From positions 24,366,001-24,430,000 of the forward strand of contig JAFFJZ010000003.1 in NCBI GenBank assembly GCA_018340375.1: a stretch of 64,000 bases of DNA, read 5' to 3'. This DNA comes from Gonatopus flavifemur (taxonomy: Eukaryota > Arthropoda > Insecta > Hymenoptera > Dryinidae). The notes below the pieces were generated by a model, which ran no database searches, was not told the DNA's origin, and saw only the letters and a program-made list of their open reading frames with translations. A program made the translations under genes and the position numbers. Every line of letters starts with the position of its first letter. Positions within the stretch are counted from its first letter, which is position 1. Below are positions 11,292 to 23,516 of this stretch, piece after piece.

Positions 11292-14200
11292 TACCACTCT
11301 CATGCGTGACTGCAAGAACGAAAGTCTTTAATAATTCAGCATCGTTCTCTTCCATTCCAGGTCAACCTTTCTCATCTCTTAATTCAATCTTTGTTTTTAT
11401 GCCTGAGCCCTCAGTGTAAAGTTATCTATATTTTATCTTCTTTGTTGTTCTTGAGCGACTCCGTGCAAGTAGTTTTGTTGCTTTTAACAATTCAAACTGG
11501 TTTCCTTCCAGCACTTTCTCTTACTTTTCGAATTTATTCTTATATGAACCGTACATTGATTCGTGGACCCGATTCGTGAGTTGGGCTTCGAAAGAAACGC
11601 ATCCTTTCTCTGCTTATATTGAAAGAAAATGAAAAACTTTGATTGAATTTTTATATATCGTCAGTGATAAATTCACTGTGCGTATTAAGTTCAAGTTTAA
11701 GAAACTTCAAAATACATATGTTTGAGGGCCGATTCACTGAATATTCATTCTCAATTGAACAATCCTGATTCATCTCTACGGAATAAGATTAATTGCCTCG
11801 ATAAACGTGATGTGAAGAAACAAACCAAGTGTATACGAGTTTGCATTTATTAAACATAAGTAAATGAGTTCTTATTCGTAGTAGGTACGATTGAACTGGT
11901 GTGTGGGTTCGAAATCGATTGTATATTTTGTCAAAGTTAACCCGTTGATCGTACATTATTTTGTTTCTACTTCTGCGTTCACGAGGATCGTGACGGATAG
12001 ACCACGTAAAATAATGAAAGAGAGAAGTACGTGCTCGCACTGCTGAATACAGAGAAGAAGAAAGAGATTAAAGAGGAGTTTATTTGTAGTTAATATATGT
12101 ATATTATGTTTCATTTGTCTTGAAGAAGATTTATTGACTATTAAGAAATCTCATGTGTCATTTCGTAACGATTAATAAATCTTTTTCGGAATAATTAAAA
12201 CATGCTTGTTTGGAATGAATATTTATTTCGATGTACCTGAAAATATATTTTCATCAACTTCCCCTTTCATTGTACTCTGAAGAATAATTGGGAGATTTCC
12301 TCCCCAAAAATGATGGAACCGAAATTCTTTCGTGATGAGGGACTCTTCTCCATGATTTGATGGAGTTTAGAAGGCAGGATAGTTCCCCAAACCCTAGCGA
12401 TTCCAAAGTGATCAATGTTTTTGGTTTACTCCCGACTATTTTTTGGTTTGGTAGAAATTTGGTCAGAACATATTTTTGACCGAAAACTAACGGTTGCTTA
12501 GAACAAACCTGCCACCCAAAGGTCACTACAAAATGTGGTTGAGGTAAGAAATCGAGAAATCATCAAAAAATCACCAAATTGAGATTTGTCGAATTTTTAT
12601 TGAAAAAAAATGTCCTAAACGACCACAAGTTACCAAAATCAAGATTTCTCACCAAAATATTACCGGAATTTTTGGTCGCTTGTCGGTTCACCCAGATCCG
12701 CTAGGGAAATGAAGAAAAAATCCTCTATTTCCGAAGAAAGAAACCACTATGAAATTCAGCAGTTCACGTTGGTTTGGGGCGTTTATTAGCTGAGCACTTT
12801 GCGCGCTATTCGATCACGCATGAAATTTTATTCACAATATTAATTGGGTTCTGGTATTTGAAATCGTAAAAGAAGCGGAAAACCGGATTTTTGGACATTT
12901 CAATGCGACCCGTCTCTAATGCGCGGTAGGATGTCATAATTTCCAAATCTCCTATAAGAGTCCGTCCAATCCGCGATCTGACAACTAATTCGGCAGCGAA
13001 TTTCCTCCACAGGTGGAGAATTTTTCACCATATTTTGGTGGACTTTTTCTTCATTTGCAGAGGGTTCCCTCAAAGTGGAGAAAAAATCCCTCATTTCTGA
13101 TGGAAAAGCAATCCCCCCCACGATGAGGAGACGAAATCCACCAACAGTGTGAAGAAAAACTTCCCAAATTCTTTACAGTCTGTATCATGCTACACGATAA
13201 GAAAAATTCACATCCCAGGTAGAAATATTCTATTAAATTCTATTACGAATGGTGAAATTTCTGATTAAATATCATTGAATTTCATCGGAACCTATTCATT
13301 GTTCCATTTGCCAATGAGATTTTATAGATTGTTTGTAACAGGGATTGTTTTTCCACACTATTTTACCTCTCGGTTGATTTTCAGAATTCAATCTAGAAAT
13401 ATTTATTTAAACACAGGAGCATTTGACAAATATTTTCAACTTCTCAAACTTCTCAGATTAGAAACTAATATTCTGTATTAACATATTAATATCCCACAAA
13501 AACTCACAGTTCCACATTCTTCATTCAGAACGAGCAATTATTTCAAGGACAATACACATTTTCCAAAGTTGAGCCAACGTATTTTCCAGAAATATGTTTG
13601 GCACTGTGCTTGGAATCCCCTACCACACCTACCCGACAAATTCTCCATGAAATTGACCTGGTACGTTCAAAGAGATATCGCAAAACATTCATTCGAGTGA
13701 AAAATAATGTCGCAACGAGAAGGAGATATTTCATTAATGAATTCATAAAACAGTGTAATACTTACCAAACTATTCGAAAAATAGTATTTTGCTTCGAAGA
13801 GAGATACGTGTTTGAGGAAGAGGTTTGATAAAAATTGTTGACCTTATTCTAACTGGTACAGTGAACATATATACGTTACCTTGAGTGATCAGATCGTATC
13901 GGGGACTCAATTCTTGAACCGTGTGATATTTATCGCATGCAATATTTTATTTTTCCATCAATGATATTTCAAGGTTTCTTTTCAGACACCATGACAATTC
14001 GTAAACCCAATGGTATATCGCTGAAAATAAATGGCACTTGGGTCAAGAATCGAGTCACAGAAACGTCAATCAGAATTCTCAATTCCGATAATAACGATGC
14101 AACGCTTATTCGTGCTTGGGAATGAATTTTGTGTACGATATTTATTCTTCTCGGTAATTGCATCGCGACGGTCTTATAATTGTTCGGTTGGAGAGAAAAT

Positions 14201-14430
14201 AAATGAGTTGCGAGAGTTCGATTAATTAATATTTTTCATTCTCGCCGAGAGAAAACGTCATATTTGATTCATGAATTTCGTAAATTGACGTTGTTCTTGA
14301 CGATGCGTTATCAATTTTCATGATATATCGTTGGTTCTGGAAAGTTAGTTTCACGGAGGAATGGGACGATGTTGAACATTTTTCTCTGGCCAATGGCTGT
14401 ACTTGTAAACCTATCCAGCACAAGAGTTCC
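11292..14430. other. Proximal intron, no gene seen
   Basis: Only short chance open frames. 12240-13140 contains diffuse imperfect repeats (ACCAAAAT, GGAGAATTTTT-like words) without clear ends. Confidence 0.45.
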
Positions 14431-14603
14431 TGCAAAGAGCTCCCGTTATGCTAATCAATATGTATTCGTTATGAATTTTTTGAATTCAAAATGAACAACT
14501 CAATTCTTAATGAGCAACTTCATGTTGAGAAAGAATTTATATCGAGATTTCATAATGAATTCCGCGGGCATTCAATACGTTCTCATTTTGAATACAAAAT
14601 ATT

Positions 14604-15442
14604 CTCTCTAAAATTTTTAGAGTGAGATTTCACTCTTCAGCCAGCCAAAAGTGAACCTGTCGAAATTTTGAGTGAAATTTTCACTCTTTTAGAGTGATAT
14701 TCTAAGGTTTGAGGCTAGAAACTCACAGCCACTCAAATTCTAGGGTCAATTTTTCAATCTAAAAGAGTGAGGGTTCACTCGAAGCGGACTGCACCTGCAG
14801 GGTTTTACAAACGCCCCAATAATGGCCCATCACTGGGCCATTGCCGTACCTGAACGGCTGAAAATTGGCAGCCATTAATGGCCCATCAATGGTTGACTGC
14901 TGGATGATAACTTGGGCCCCATAATGGCAATCGATATTGGGCCATTGAGGAATTAATGATTGACCCAGTAATGGCACATCACCGGGTCATGAATATTATT
15001 AATCGCACGTTTTTAGCAGCCATTACTGGCTGATTTAGACAATGGTCTAGGAAATATCTTATACATATCCAAGAGACGTCTTATGCAACAATTTTAGACA
15101 ACTTTGAGAAGTTATATTTATTGGGTATCAGATTCATTCAGCCGAACGTAAGAATTGCTCTCTGAGAGTTTCAATGTGCTCTCAAATTAATCTAAGATAA
15201 ATTTATCTTCATTTGATTCAAGATCACAATGTTGTATTTTCAGTGTTTTTTTCTGCCTTGTCACCTAGTATTGGGCCATTCTTGGTCTATCAATGGGGAT
15301 CAATTGCTGGCCATTCAACGTCAGCCATATATCGGTTGATTATCGGCTGTGTTTCCATTAATGGGCTTCCTGCTAGGGTGGCTCACTTCTGAGACTTAGT
15401 GGAGTGAAACACGTGATATTTCACTCTTCCAGAGTTAGAGAG
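14604..15442. mobile_element. C-family MITE inside J, itself interrupted
   Basis: Ends CTCTCTAAAATTTTTAGAGTG and, inverted, CTCTCTAAC. Blocks match the reverse complement of the intact copy at 48743-49013, but that copy's GAAGCGGACAGGCTCACTTC is here split between 14789 and 15380 by 590 bp. TT appears duplicated at the outer junctions. Confidence 0.75.
14790..15379. mobile_element. GGCC-rich element inserted into the C-family MITE
   Basis: 590 bp of sequence dense in ATGGCCCAT/TGGGCCA words, bounded exactly by the break in the C element. The right end TGCTAGGGT resembles the right ends at 54245-54257 and 63126-63137. No coding frame. Confidence 0.65.
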
Positions 15443-15529
15443 TTCATAATTAATACATATTGAATTGAACATAATGGGGACTATTCAAGAGGCCCTTAGG
15501 AAGTCTTTATAAATTCAAATTCATCATTT

Positions 15530-15979
15530 GTGTTGGTTGGAAAGATTACCGTGGAATTCTAGTCACCGAGAGACTGCTCTCTGAATTTCTTGGCGTGAAA
15601 ATCCACTCTCAAAGAGTGAAAATACCGCAAGTCGAACAAGAGTGAGATTCCACTCTTATGAAAAGGAGAAATTGCACTCTTCAAACCGAGTTGAACCTTC
15701 ACTCTTTAGGAGCGGAATCTCATTCTTCCTGGACTCGCAGTATTTTCACTCTCCAAGAGTGAATTTTTCACTCCAAGGAATTTAGAGAATGAGGGACAAG
15801 CGGAAATTCTTCGCACAAATTACTGTGCAGTCTATAAAAATAAGTAGATTCTATTTGAATTTGGAGAGAAATTCATTGAAAATTTCACAAGTCGCACAGT
15901 GATGTTTTTTGGAGAATCCCAACTTATCCTTCGATTATCGGAATTTCACGATAATTTTTTGAATAAAATTCTCTCAGTG
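15530..15979. mobile_element. Probable B-family MITE interrupted by a C-family copy
   Basis: The right end (CTTCGATTATCGGAATTTCA, then AAAATTCTCTCAGTG) matches the right end of the B element at 25590-25814, and GATTACCGTGGAATTCTAGT at 15545-15564 matches its left arm. The extreme left terminus is not visible. Confidence 0.5.
15577..15788. mobile_element. C-family MITE, 212-bp copy
   Basis: Ends CTCTCTGAATTTCTTGG and, inverted, TCTCTAAATTCCTTGGAGTG, with internal GAGTGAAAATACC and TTTTCACTCTCCAAGAGTG palindromes. Sits inside the probable B element. Confidence 0.7.
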
Positions 15980-17160
15980 CAGGTCAGTGTGATATTGAGA
16001 TTCGCTCGATAATCAGAATTGTTCTGTACAGCACAACTCTAACTTCACCTCCAGGTCTACTTGAGATTTCGGTGGAATGGAGGTGAGGCATCGGCAGGGA
16101 AATGGAAGTTGTGGAAAAAAGGGACAAACGAGAAAGAGTCTCCAGAGTTGAGGCAACGTATTTTCATTGGAATTCATATTTGTGGATTAACATATTCAGA
16201 TTTGGTTATGGGAAGAAACATACTTTCCAAAAAACACCATTGTCCTGTTACAAAAAACCAGCTGGGATTACACGTGGATTCCAGATCCGAAATTTACCTG
16301 CGTTGCCAGCTAAGATTCCACCTGGGATCAGAAATTCCAACTGAAATCCCACGTTGGAGTTGGAAATTCGGAGCTGGAATCCACGTCGAAGCCCAGCTGG
16401 ATTTTCGTGACAGGGTGTCCTAGTGATTTACGAGGTTGAGAACGCAGCTTCGAAGAAAAACTTCAGATAAAACTGGTTAGACTGGTTTGTCCCAAGTTTT
16501 CTTACAGCTCAGCGTTATCATCCTCGTAAGTTACTACAGCGTTCTTCCTATCGTGATCATCCACACGCTGTAAGGTCAACCAAGTTTACTCGCCCCAGGG
16601 TGAACTTATCTGGATAATCTGAATTTCTCAATGTAAATTTTTGGAACATGCCCGGAAATTTTGTAGTTTTTGAATTGAAATTTCTCTGCATTATTGCCTC
16701 GGTTTTATAATTTTTTTGTCTTATTGAAATTTGCATACGTTCTAGTACGACCCAGCTTAAAGAATCTCATTGATTTCGATGCAGAAAACTGATTCAAGCC
16801 CATTGAGAATCAATTTTTAATGGGTTTGAATCGGTTTTCTGTATCGAAAACGGGGGATCGTCTATGAAAATAGCAATAGTGAACTCAAAAACTCATTTGG
16901 AAGTTGTACAAATCGATGTTTCCCATTCGCAGTCCATTTGTGATACAGAAACGCCTGTTGACTTCAATCACGTTAACATGCAACGTACATTTCGAACAAA
17001 CGAATGTGCTTCAATTTATGGCATCATATACACACGTATAATATGCGAATACAGCATAATGCACTTCGTTCTATAGTAAAACTATACAATAATTGCAGTC
17101 CCGCGATTGGTTCTTGGATTCGTTGTAGATAAAACGAAACTTCCATTGTACATATAGCTG
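15980..17160. other. No gene seen; one short hairpin
   Basis: A strong acceptor-like tract (CCAAGTTTTCTTACAG, ending 16507) is followed 18 bases later by CTC|gtaagt at 16526. The hairpin at 16774-16850 is listed separately. Confidence 0.4.
16774..16850. repeat. 77-nt near-perfect hairpin
   Basis: Arms TTTCGATGCAGAAAACTGAT and TCAAGCCCATTGAG pair with AATGGGTTTGAATCGGTTTT and CTGTATCGAAAA around a loop of about 12 nt. The size suits either a tiny palindromic element or a small-RNA precursor. The sequence does not decide. Confidence 0.6.
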
Positions 17161-17587
17161 CGACGTGTTTTACGTCACTGTTCACAGATTTTTATACTTC
17201 CCAGAGATCGAGAAACTAGAGAAAATGTATCATATGTACCGTATGAGTATTCTCGTACGAGTGATAACAATTTTTCCATTTTATCCTGAAGTCGTGAATA
17301 GTCGGAATTATTTACTCGATGGAACTGTAGGATTTTTATGTAAATGCACTTGTATCGCATTGAGAAAAGGTTTTCCAATTTCCGTAACTGAAAATCTTGA
17401 TGTTGATAATGTAAAAAGTTGTTTCAATTCACCACAGTTCCACGGTCATCGAGGGAAAAACGAATTTCCAACGTAATTTTAATTGTTTTCCAGAAGTATG
17501 GAAACGTGATTGTTTTTTTTTTTTTTAGTTTCACTCAGAGAAAAATCTGCTCGGCACAACCACAGCGCGTAGTTGCTACAACTACAT

Positions 17588-17845
17588 TCATGTGATTTTG
17601 TCTTTCCCTGCAACCGTGAATCTTTGACCATGGGAACATAGTTCCTGTAATCCACGTTGAACTTTCTTCAGTGTTTGATCGGAACGATCGGGGTATAAAT
17701 AATTGGATACGTCAAGATGATTCAATGCACATTTGCATTTCAAATCGCTAGACGTGCAATTGGTAGTTATTCGTAGAGTGACCTGTATAGAGCTGCTTTC
17801 GTTTCTCAACTCTTGAACTTTTGCGAAATCGTAAACATTCTGCAT
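17588..17845 (-). CDS. Possible exon, unrecognised Cys-containing peptide
   Basis: An 85-codon frame ending in TGA on the minus strand, open upstream to 17887. It has unusually balanced composition for this AT-rich DNA: Asn/Gln/Asp/Leu-rich with a CTSSDLKCKC cluster and a fourth Cys at CSHGQRF. Possible acceptors (TATATAG at about 17865, TATGCAG at about 17843 on the minus strand) are weak. A second minus-strand acceptor at about 17401 (GATTTTCAG) opens a 25-codon frame that could be a further terminal exon. I do not recognise any family. It could be chance. Confidence 0.22.
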   Translation of the reverse strand: MQNVYDFAKVQELRNESSSIQVTLRITTNCTSSDLKCKCALNHLDVSNYLYPDRSDQTLKKVQRGLQELCSHGQRFTVAGKDKIT

Positions 17846-17889
17846 ATATACCGCGAACCTATATCGAACGATTAGACAAACAAATGTTT

Positions 17890-18840
17890 ATTCAAATTGC
17901 TTCGAAGCATTCGGTCACGTTTAGTGGTTTCTAATTAGAAATGAAAATTAAAGGATGGTGCGAGTTTTTGATTGGGGACGAACAATAATAACGTTTTGGT
18001 TGGGAATTTTTCCTCAATCCGGAAGCGATTAGGAATGATAAGATTTTGCAGTATTGTTCTGAGATATTACTGGGAATGAATGGATGGGAAAGATCAAAAG
18101 GTTATTCGGATTCATCTGACCACAATGTTTGATGACCCTGAAGACATCGACCGAAATTTATCGACCAACTGCTGTAATTTGGCATCAAACTTTGAGAATT
18201 TTTCGTTACAGAAATTGGTTAAATAGCTCCCAACCTGCCTCAATCTCTTATAAAAACTTCTTACAAAAACTTACAGCGGGTAGTCGATAAATTTCAACCG
18301 ATGTGCTATGGTTGTGAGGACCAGATTTTTCTCCGAGTGTAAAGTAATTCAGTGGAGTAACTCATTAGCAGATTCCCTTAGAAATTTCCCTTAACTGCAC
18401 GCAAAAGGGTTCATTATTTAACATAGCAATAAATGTTTTGAATATGTTCTCAGTAGAATGAGCTACGTAATTCACTGATTATGTGATGTGAAGTATTACA
18501 AAGTGTAACTCCACGTAGTATCTTTGCGAATCACTATGAGGATTAACAACTTCTGTAATTTTCATCAATGAATTTGCATTTTATGAATCTACAAATCAAA
18601 ATTTCACCTGATCCGATTTACTATTTCACTATTTTTGAAGATCTCTTTTCTCCGTGTGGCAACTCTATCTGAGGATTCTTGTACACGGAGAGAAAAGCAT
18701 TTCCTGAGATGGCAAATTCTCTACTGTGAAAGCAATTTAATTGGCGACGACACAGAATTTCCACCTATCACTGCGAAGGAATTAAATTACTCAAGCTAAA
18801 TTTTTCTACCATTTCTCTTGTAGATATAACGAGATATTTG
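17890..18840. other. No gene seen
   Basis: AT-rich with no convincing coding frame. ACACGGAGAGAAAAG near 18683 looks like a MITE end, but I find no partner. Confidence 0.4.
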
Positions 18841-19254
18841 CACTGAGAGAAGAGCGATTTAGAAGTTCGGTGAATAGTGATATACTCTTTCGATAAATCT
18901 AAATAGTACTGAACTTTAAGGGATGTTTCATGAAATTTCAAGAGGGATAACTGAAAGTTGGCTTGATATTACTCAATGTTCTTCAATCGTTATTATTCAT
19001 TACAATATTCATGACCAAATTTGCTGTATATCACTCAATTACTAAACGTTTAGGAATTGAATGACACACGGCGAATTTAGTCGTGAATATTGGATTACAT
19101 AATAACGATTGTAGAACACTGAATAATGTAAAGCAAAATTTCAGTAATGTTTCTTGAAATTTCATGAAACATCGCTGAAAGTTCAGTAATACTCAGATTT
19201 ATCGATCAAATATAGTACTATTCACTGAATCTCCAAATTGTTCTCCTCTCAGTG
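18841..19254. mobile_element. Long palindromic MITE with CACTGAGAG ends and 7-bp TSD
   Basis: Arms of about 200 bp pair along almost the whole element: CACTGAGAGAAGAGCGATTT against CACTGAGAGGAGAACAATTT inverted, down to CTAAACGTTTAG at the centre. GATATTT occurs on both sides (18833-18839 and 19256-19262), one base outside each end, and is read as the target-site duplication. No transposase frame. Confidence 0.85.
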
Positions 19255-19262
19255 TGATATTT

Positions 19263-20654
19263 CTAAACACTCTAATGAGAATTTGTGATAAGTCGAGGAA
19301 CATCCTTACACGTTACCTCTCCAAGCACTTCCGATAGAATTTCTGATGACAAAAGTGTTTTAAAATTCTATCGAGAGCTTTGCATCTTCGATTTTTCACA
19401 TATGTATACCGCATATGATAAATTTCCCGACGTAGTCCATAATTTAAAAGATCCACCAAGAAGGAGAGAAGTTTCTCTTAAATCCAGCACAACCCCTCCA
19501 CCTTTGAATTTGTATTTACCTAGAATAAGACGCGAAATGCAGAGTACGCTCCGCTTTATACGACTAACAGAATGCTTCCAGTAGCTTTCAAATTAACTTG
19601 AGTACCATTTGTTCGTTGTGAAGTTGGTGAACACCCCAAAAATTGTTCACTCCTATCAATTTTTCATACTTCTTGTACTGTTCAGGATCAAATTATCACT
19701 TCTAGGAAAATAGAACATATAGAGATGTTTTAGAAATATATAAAAAACAAAGATAGTTCAAATAAAGAAACCGTTTTTTTTCGTGAGGACTTTTTTTTGT
19801 ACTCAATTATAAACTTGATATTATTCTACATTCGAATTTTAAATTAACATAATTTTATCACAAATTCCTTCGATTTACGTAATCATTGCATCCGTGTGCG
19901 TATAAATATTGCATTACATGTGATAAGTTTGGAACAATGCATAATCATCGAGTAACGATTATGCGTAATCGCATGAACTGTAATATAAATATTCACGTAT
20001 CAAGTAAAATGAGCCTTATTCGAATGAAGTGTACGATGATTACATAAAATATATTCGAAATAAAAAAACAACGGAATGCGCGTTCGGGTTTGATATACAA
20101 TTAACCCGACATCTGCGTCTGTTGGAAATATCAAATCATGATAAAAACAAAATTATCAACAAATGGGGACTTCAATGGGTTTTAATGTAATTCAATGGTA
20201 TTTATAGCGCTGTAACTAGGGCAGGGCCGACGGGACCTACGCCAGGGGTGCAAGCCCTCAGCGGACGGAAAATCAGAGGTTCAATTTCTTTTTTTCTCTA
20301 ATATTCAGATAGTTTTTGAGGATCCTCCTCGGATGAATCCATTGTCGCTTGCACTATGATATATGTTGGAACGCAAAAACTGGAATTTAATCAGAATTTT
20401 GAACACTTTTGATGGGATTTTATGGGATGTTTTTACCAGGGCTACATTATCTATAATCATATTCATGTTCGAAGACTTTCCAAGATTTTTGTGGAATGAG
20501 ACCAGGAATACTCTTGCTTCGATTTGAACACGCACACTCGGTATGAGCAAAAAATGGATAGTTGAAAAGTATTATTGAGTCCTGTTACGTTCATTCGCTC
20601 AATACCCATTGAGATTCTTCAATTCTCTTCAAGAACCTTTTGTTGAAATTTTGG
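19263..20654. other. No gene seen
   Basis: Chance open frames only. A short GGGCAGGGCCGACGGGACCT tract at 20220-20239 is reminiscent of hAT or GGCC element ends, but no pair was found. Confidence 0.4.
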
Positions 20655-20940
20655 GTGTAATACGTCCTACATCCCATGAATTCTTGGGATTTCGACTGTA
20701 TAATATGATTCAATATTGTTTATAGAGTCAAATTCATTCTTTTCAAGCCTGTTGCATTTCCCTTTACCTTTGATGCTCTATAAACAAGAGATTGTTTGCT
20801 GTATGATCAAACTACGTATTCTTAGAATCTTCATTGCGTCACTAATTTACATAACCTTCCAAGGGAGCAAGAACTATCGCTAACGTCAGTTTTTCATTTA
20901 CATAACCTTCCAAGGCACCAAGCACTGTCATCGTCAATTT
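20655..20940 (-). repeat. Interspersed repeat W, copy 2
   Basis: Reverse complement of 3790-4035 in block order. CATTTACATAACCTTCCAAGG is duplicated within this copy (near 20848 and 20896), an internal tandem duplication of about 48 bp. Confidence 0.7.
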
Positions 20941-21808
20941 TCCTCATATCTACTTGCTCTAAAAGCTTCCGAAAAGGTTTCTCAAGAACTCTTCAAGAGC
21001 TCTTGAAAACTTTCTTCCAATGATTCTGGAGTGAATGTGCTGTATGCGTTCATGTTCGCATACAAGGAATTGTTCTGACCGTATCCCTAGCAGGAATTAA
21101 ATTAGGGATTGACTATGTTCCAATGATTCAAAACTTATGGAACGATTTGGATTTATAATCTGGATGACTCATAACTTCCCCTTTGAATCCGAATCTGGGT
21201 GCAATCGCAAAAACCCCAAGTAACACATGAATGTCTATAATATGTTCTGCAAACCTTATTGGCACGTTGAAAGTCTTATGCATGTGCTATGAACATTCTC
21301 AGCATGATGTACGAGTGCTGTGCTACTAGGGTCAAGCCATTGTTAAGAATAATTGTACAAAAGGTACAATGATTACATTTAATGTACACAGCAAAAAAAT
21401 TTGTCTTGATTCCCCACCCATTATCTCATATACAACGAAAACAATTTTTGTCTCATCCCAAGTACTTATATTTGCTTCGAACCAAGAAAATATTTCTTCG
21501 GTCTAAATCCAGGTTTTAAATTTCTCTTGAAGTGAAATAATATTTTCTTGGTTCACAGCGAATGTACTTCGGACAAGACAAATATTGTTTTCGTTATGTG
21601 TGAGACAATGGGTGTGGAATCAAGACAACTTTTTCTTCTGTGTACCCAAAATAAAAAGTACAGTATTTCGTTGAATCATTGTGAATCAAATTCGGCGCTC
21701 ATTCGTCCATCGCTCGTTCAGATTACGTTCATGAATAAAGCTAATTTTGAACAAAAAAAAACCGTGTTTTCTTTGTTAGGCCTGGGACTTTTCAGCCCAT
21801 GTGTTACC

Positions 21809-22004
21809 CTCACAGAAAGGATTTCTTGAAATGAGAAAATTTTTTTCTTGAGCCTAGAAAATTTGACTTGAATTAGGAAAATTTCTTTTGAAATCAAAAC
21901 GAACTTCTCTGGATTCAGGTAAAACTTTCCAGGCTCAAGAAAAAAATGAGTTTTGTGGCAGCGACAAGAAAAATTTTCTGATTCCAAGAAATCCTTTCTG
22001 TGAG
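21809..22004. mobile_element. MITE with CTCACAGAAAGGATTTCTTG ends
   Basis: 196 bp with near-perfect 20-bp terminal inverted repeats (CTCACAGAAAGGATTTCTTG and CCAAGAAATCCTTTCTGTGAG) and AAAATTTTCTT-rich arms that pair further inward. Confidence 0.85.
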
Positions 22005-22009
22005 TGTAT

Positions 22010-22725
22010 GATAAATTTCAGTGATCAATACATACCCAATGATTGTCCATTCTTGCCGATCACCGAATATTTCTCCGTTACCTCTACATTGTTTCTTCGT
22101 TCCTCCACGTTGTATCCACGTCTCTCTTTTATTCACCTCATCTTCACGGAGATGCAACGTGGACATCGATGGGTGTGCTGTTAGGAGTAGAACCCCTTCT
22201 GCTCCTTGCAAGTTTGGAAAGGATAATACTGAATTACCATTCAGCCTGAAAAAGGGGACAAGCTTGAAAACATGAGTCCTCCTCAAAACCTCTCCAGCCA
22301 GCCCAAATTTCTTAGAATGTCTGGAGTTTTTCCATTCATGTTAATATGATACATTTAACTCAAACAAAAGTACCATCAAACATGATATTTCTGAATGACA
22401 ATCCGCCTGTTTTTGTAATGTATAATACGGAGTAAATAATATTTGGGCATATAAATCAAAATTCAATGTCACATATGCATATTCATGTTCTCGTACATTA
22501 TACAATTTTACCGTTGAGAACTTTGCCGATTTCGTTTTTTCAAATTTGGATATCATGGCAGTAAAGATAACCGTCATGATCGACTCATCGATTTATGAAA
22601 GCAAGATATAAAATTCATTGATATTTACTTTAGAAGTGCATGTACATATATTTAGGAGAAACTCATTTACCTTGTAAATTTCTCTTGACTCCGTGGAACA
22701 AAGGAAAATATTCCATATGGACCAC
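22010..22725. other. No gene seen
   Basis: Several overlapping open frames at 22020-22290 occupy all frames without a recognisable product. 22070-22200 contains TCCACGTTGTATCCACGTCT-like words also seen near 24040-24120. Confidence 0.4.
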
Positions 22726-22729
22726 CCTG

Positions 22730-23095
22730 ATGAAAATTGAAGCGAAAAAGAAGAGTGAACGAGTAAAAAAATAAGTCGCGGGTCTTATTCATTTAGCCAT
22801 GGATTGTCGATGGTATCGGCGGCTTGAAGATATTATTTGGAGTCAGAATAGATATGATTTGCACACGCTTAATATAACTTACTGTTAGGTCACATGAAAT
22901 ATGCGCGAAGAGTATATGAAACGTATGATTTCATTACTCTACAGCAAACGAATATCATACGCTCCAGGAAGTGGGAATTGAAACATTTTTTGCTTCGTAT
23001 GCGCTTCCTTCGCGCTTTGTGTATACCCTTCATTTTCACCAAGGCACTTATCAATTCTCTTGTCTCATCGTGAAACATTCACGTCTAAGACCTGG
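22730..23095. repeat. Interspersed repeat R, copy 1 (internally deleted)
   Basis: Shares long collinear blocks with 43450-43910: GATATTATTTGGAGTCAGAATAG, ACGTATGATTTCATTACTCTAC, GGGAATTGAAACATTTTT, CTTCATTTTCACCA. It lacks the tRNA-like segment present in the other copy. Confidence 0.7.
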
Positions 23096-23455
23096 TGAAA
23101 AAAGTTTCTCTGAAAATTTCTGAAAATTTCCCTGAATTTCATTGCAAAACTTTGAAAAACATCGAAAAATCCTAAAATAATCTGAAAAACTCTAAAAACC
23201 TATGAACATTTTTTCAAGCTCTGAAAAATTTGGAAGAACTCTTGAAACCTCTGGAAAATTCTGAAAAACTCCCACTTATCGGGCACGTTGTTCGACTGAA
23301 AATTTTTCTGAATATTTATGAATGTCTTTAAAAAACTCTGAATTTTCCTGAAGATCACTGAGACTCTGATAAACTATGAACACTTCAAAAATGTTTTGAA
23401 AAACTCTTCACTGAAAATTACTGAAATCACTGATTTTCAGTGAAATTTTTCTACT
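23096..23455. repeat. Degenerate CTGAAAAAYTC-type tandem sequence
   Basis: Imperfect 10-14 bp words (CTGAAAATTT, CTGAAAAACTC, CTGGAAAATTC) recur throughout. No unit longer than about 14 bp is clear. Confidence 0.5.
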
Positions 23456-23516
23456 GGTCCCATACAAAGATTCGAAGTGTAACTTTTAATTGTTGCAGCG
23501 TTATCATACTTACGTA

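Larger units (their letters stand above)
14441..15482. mobile_element. J-family MITE carrying nested insertions
   Basis: Left end CCCGTTATGCTAATCAATAT and, inverted at the right end, CCCCATTATG...TTCAATATGTATTAATTATGAAC. The same family is intact at 34464-34651. The interior is interrupted at 14603/15443: the intact copy reads TTTGAATTCAAACTATTCATAA, and here the equivalent ATT and TTCATAA are separated by a C-family element. Confidence 0.7.
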
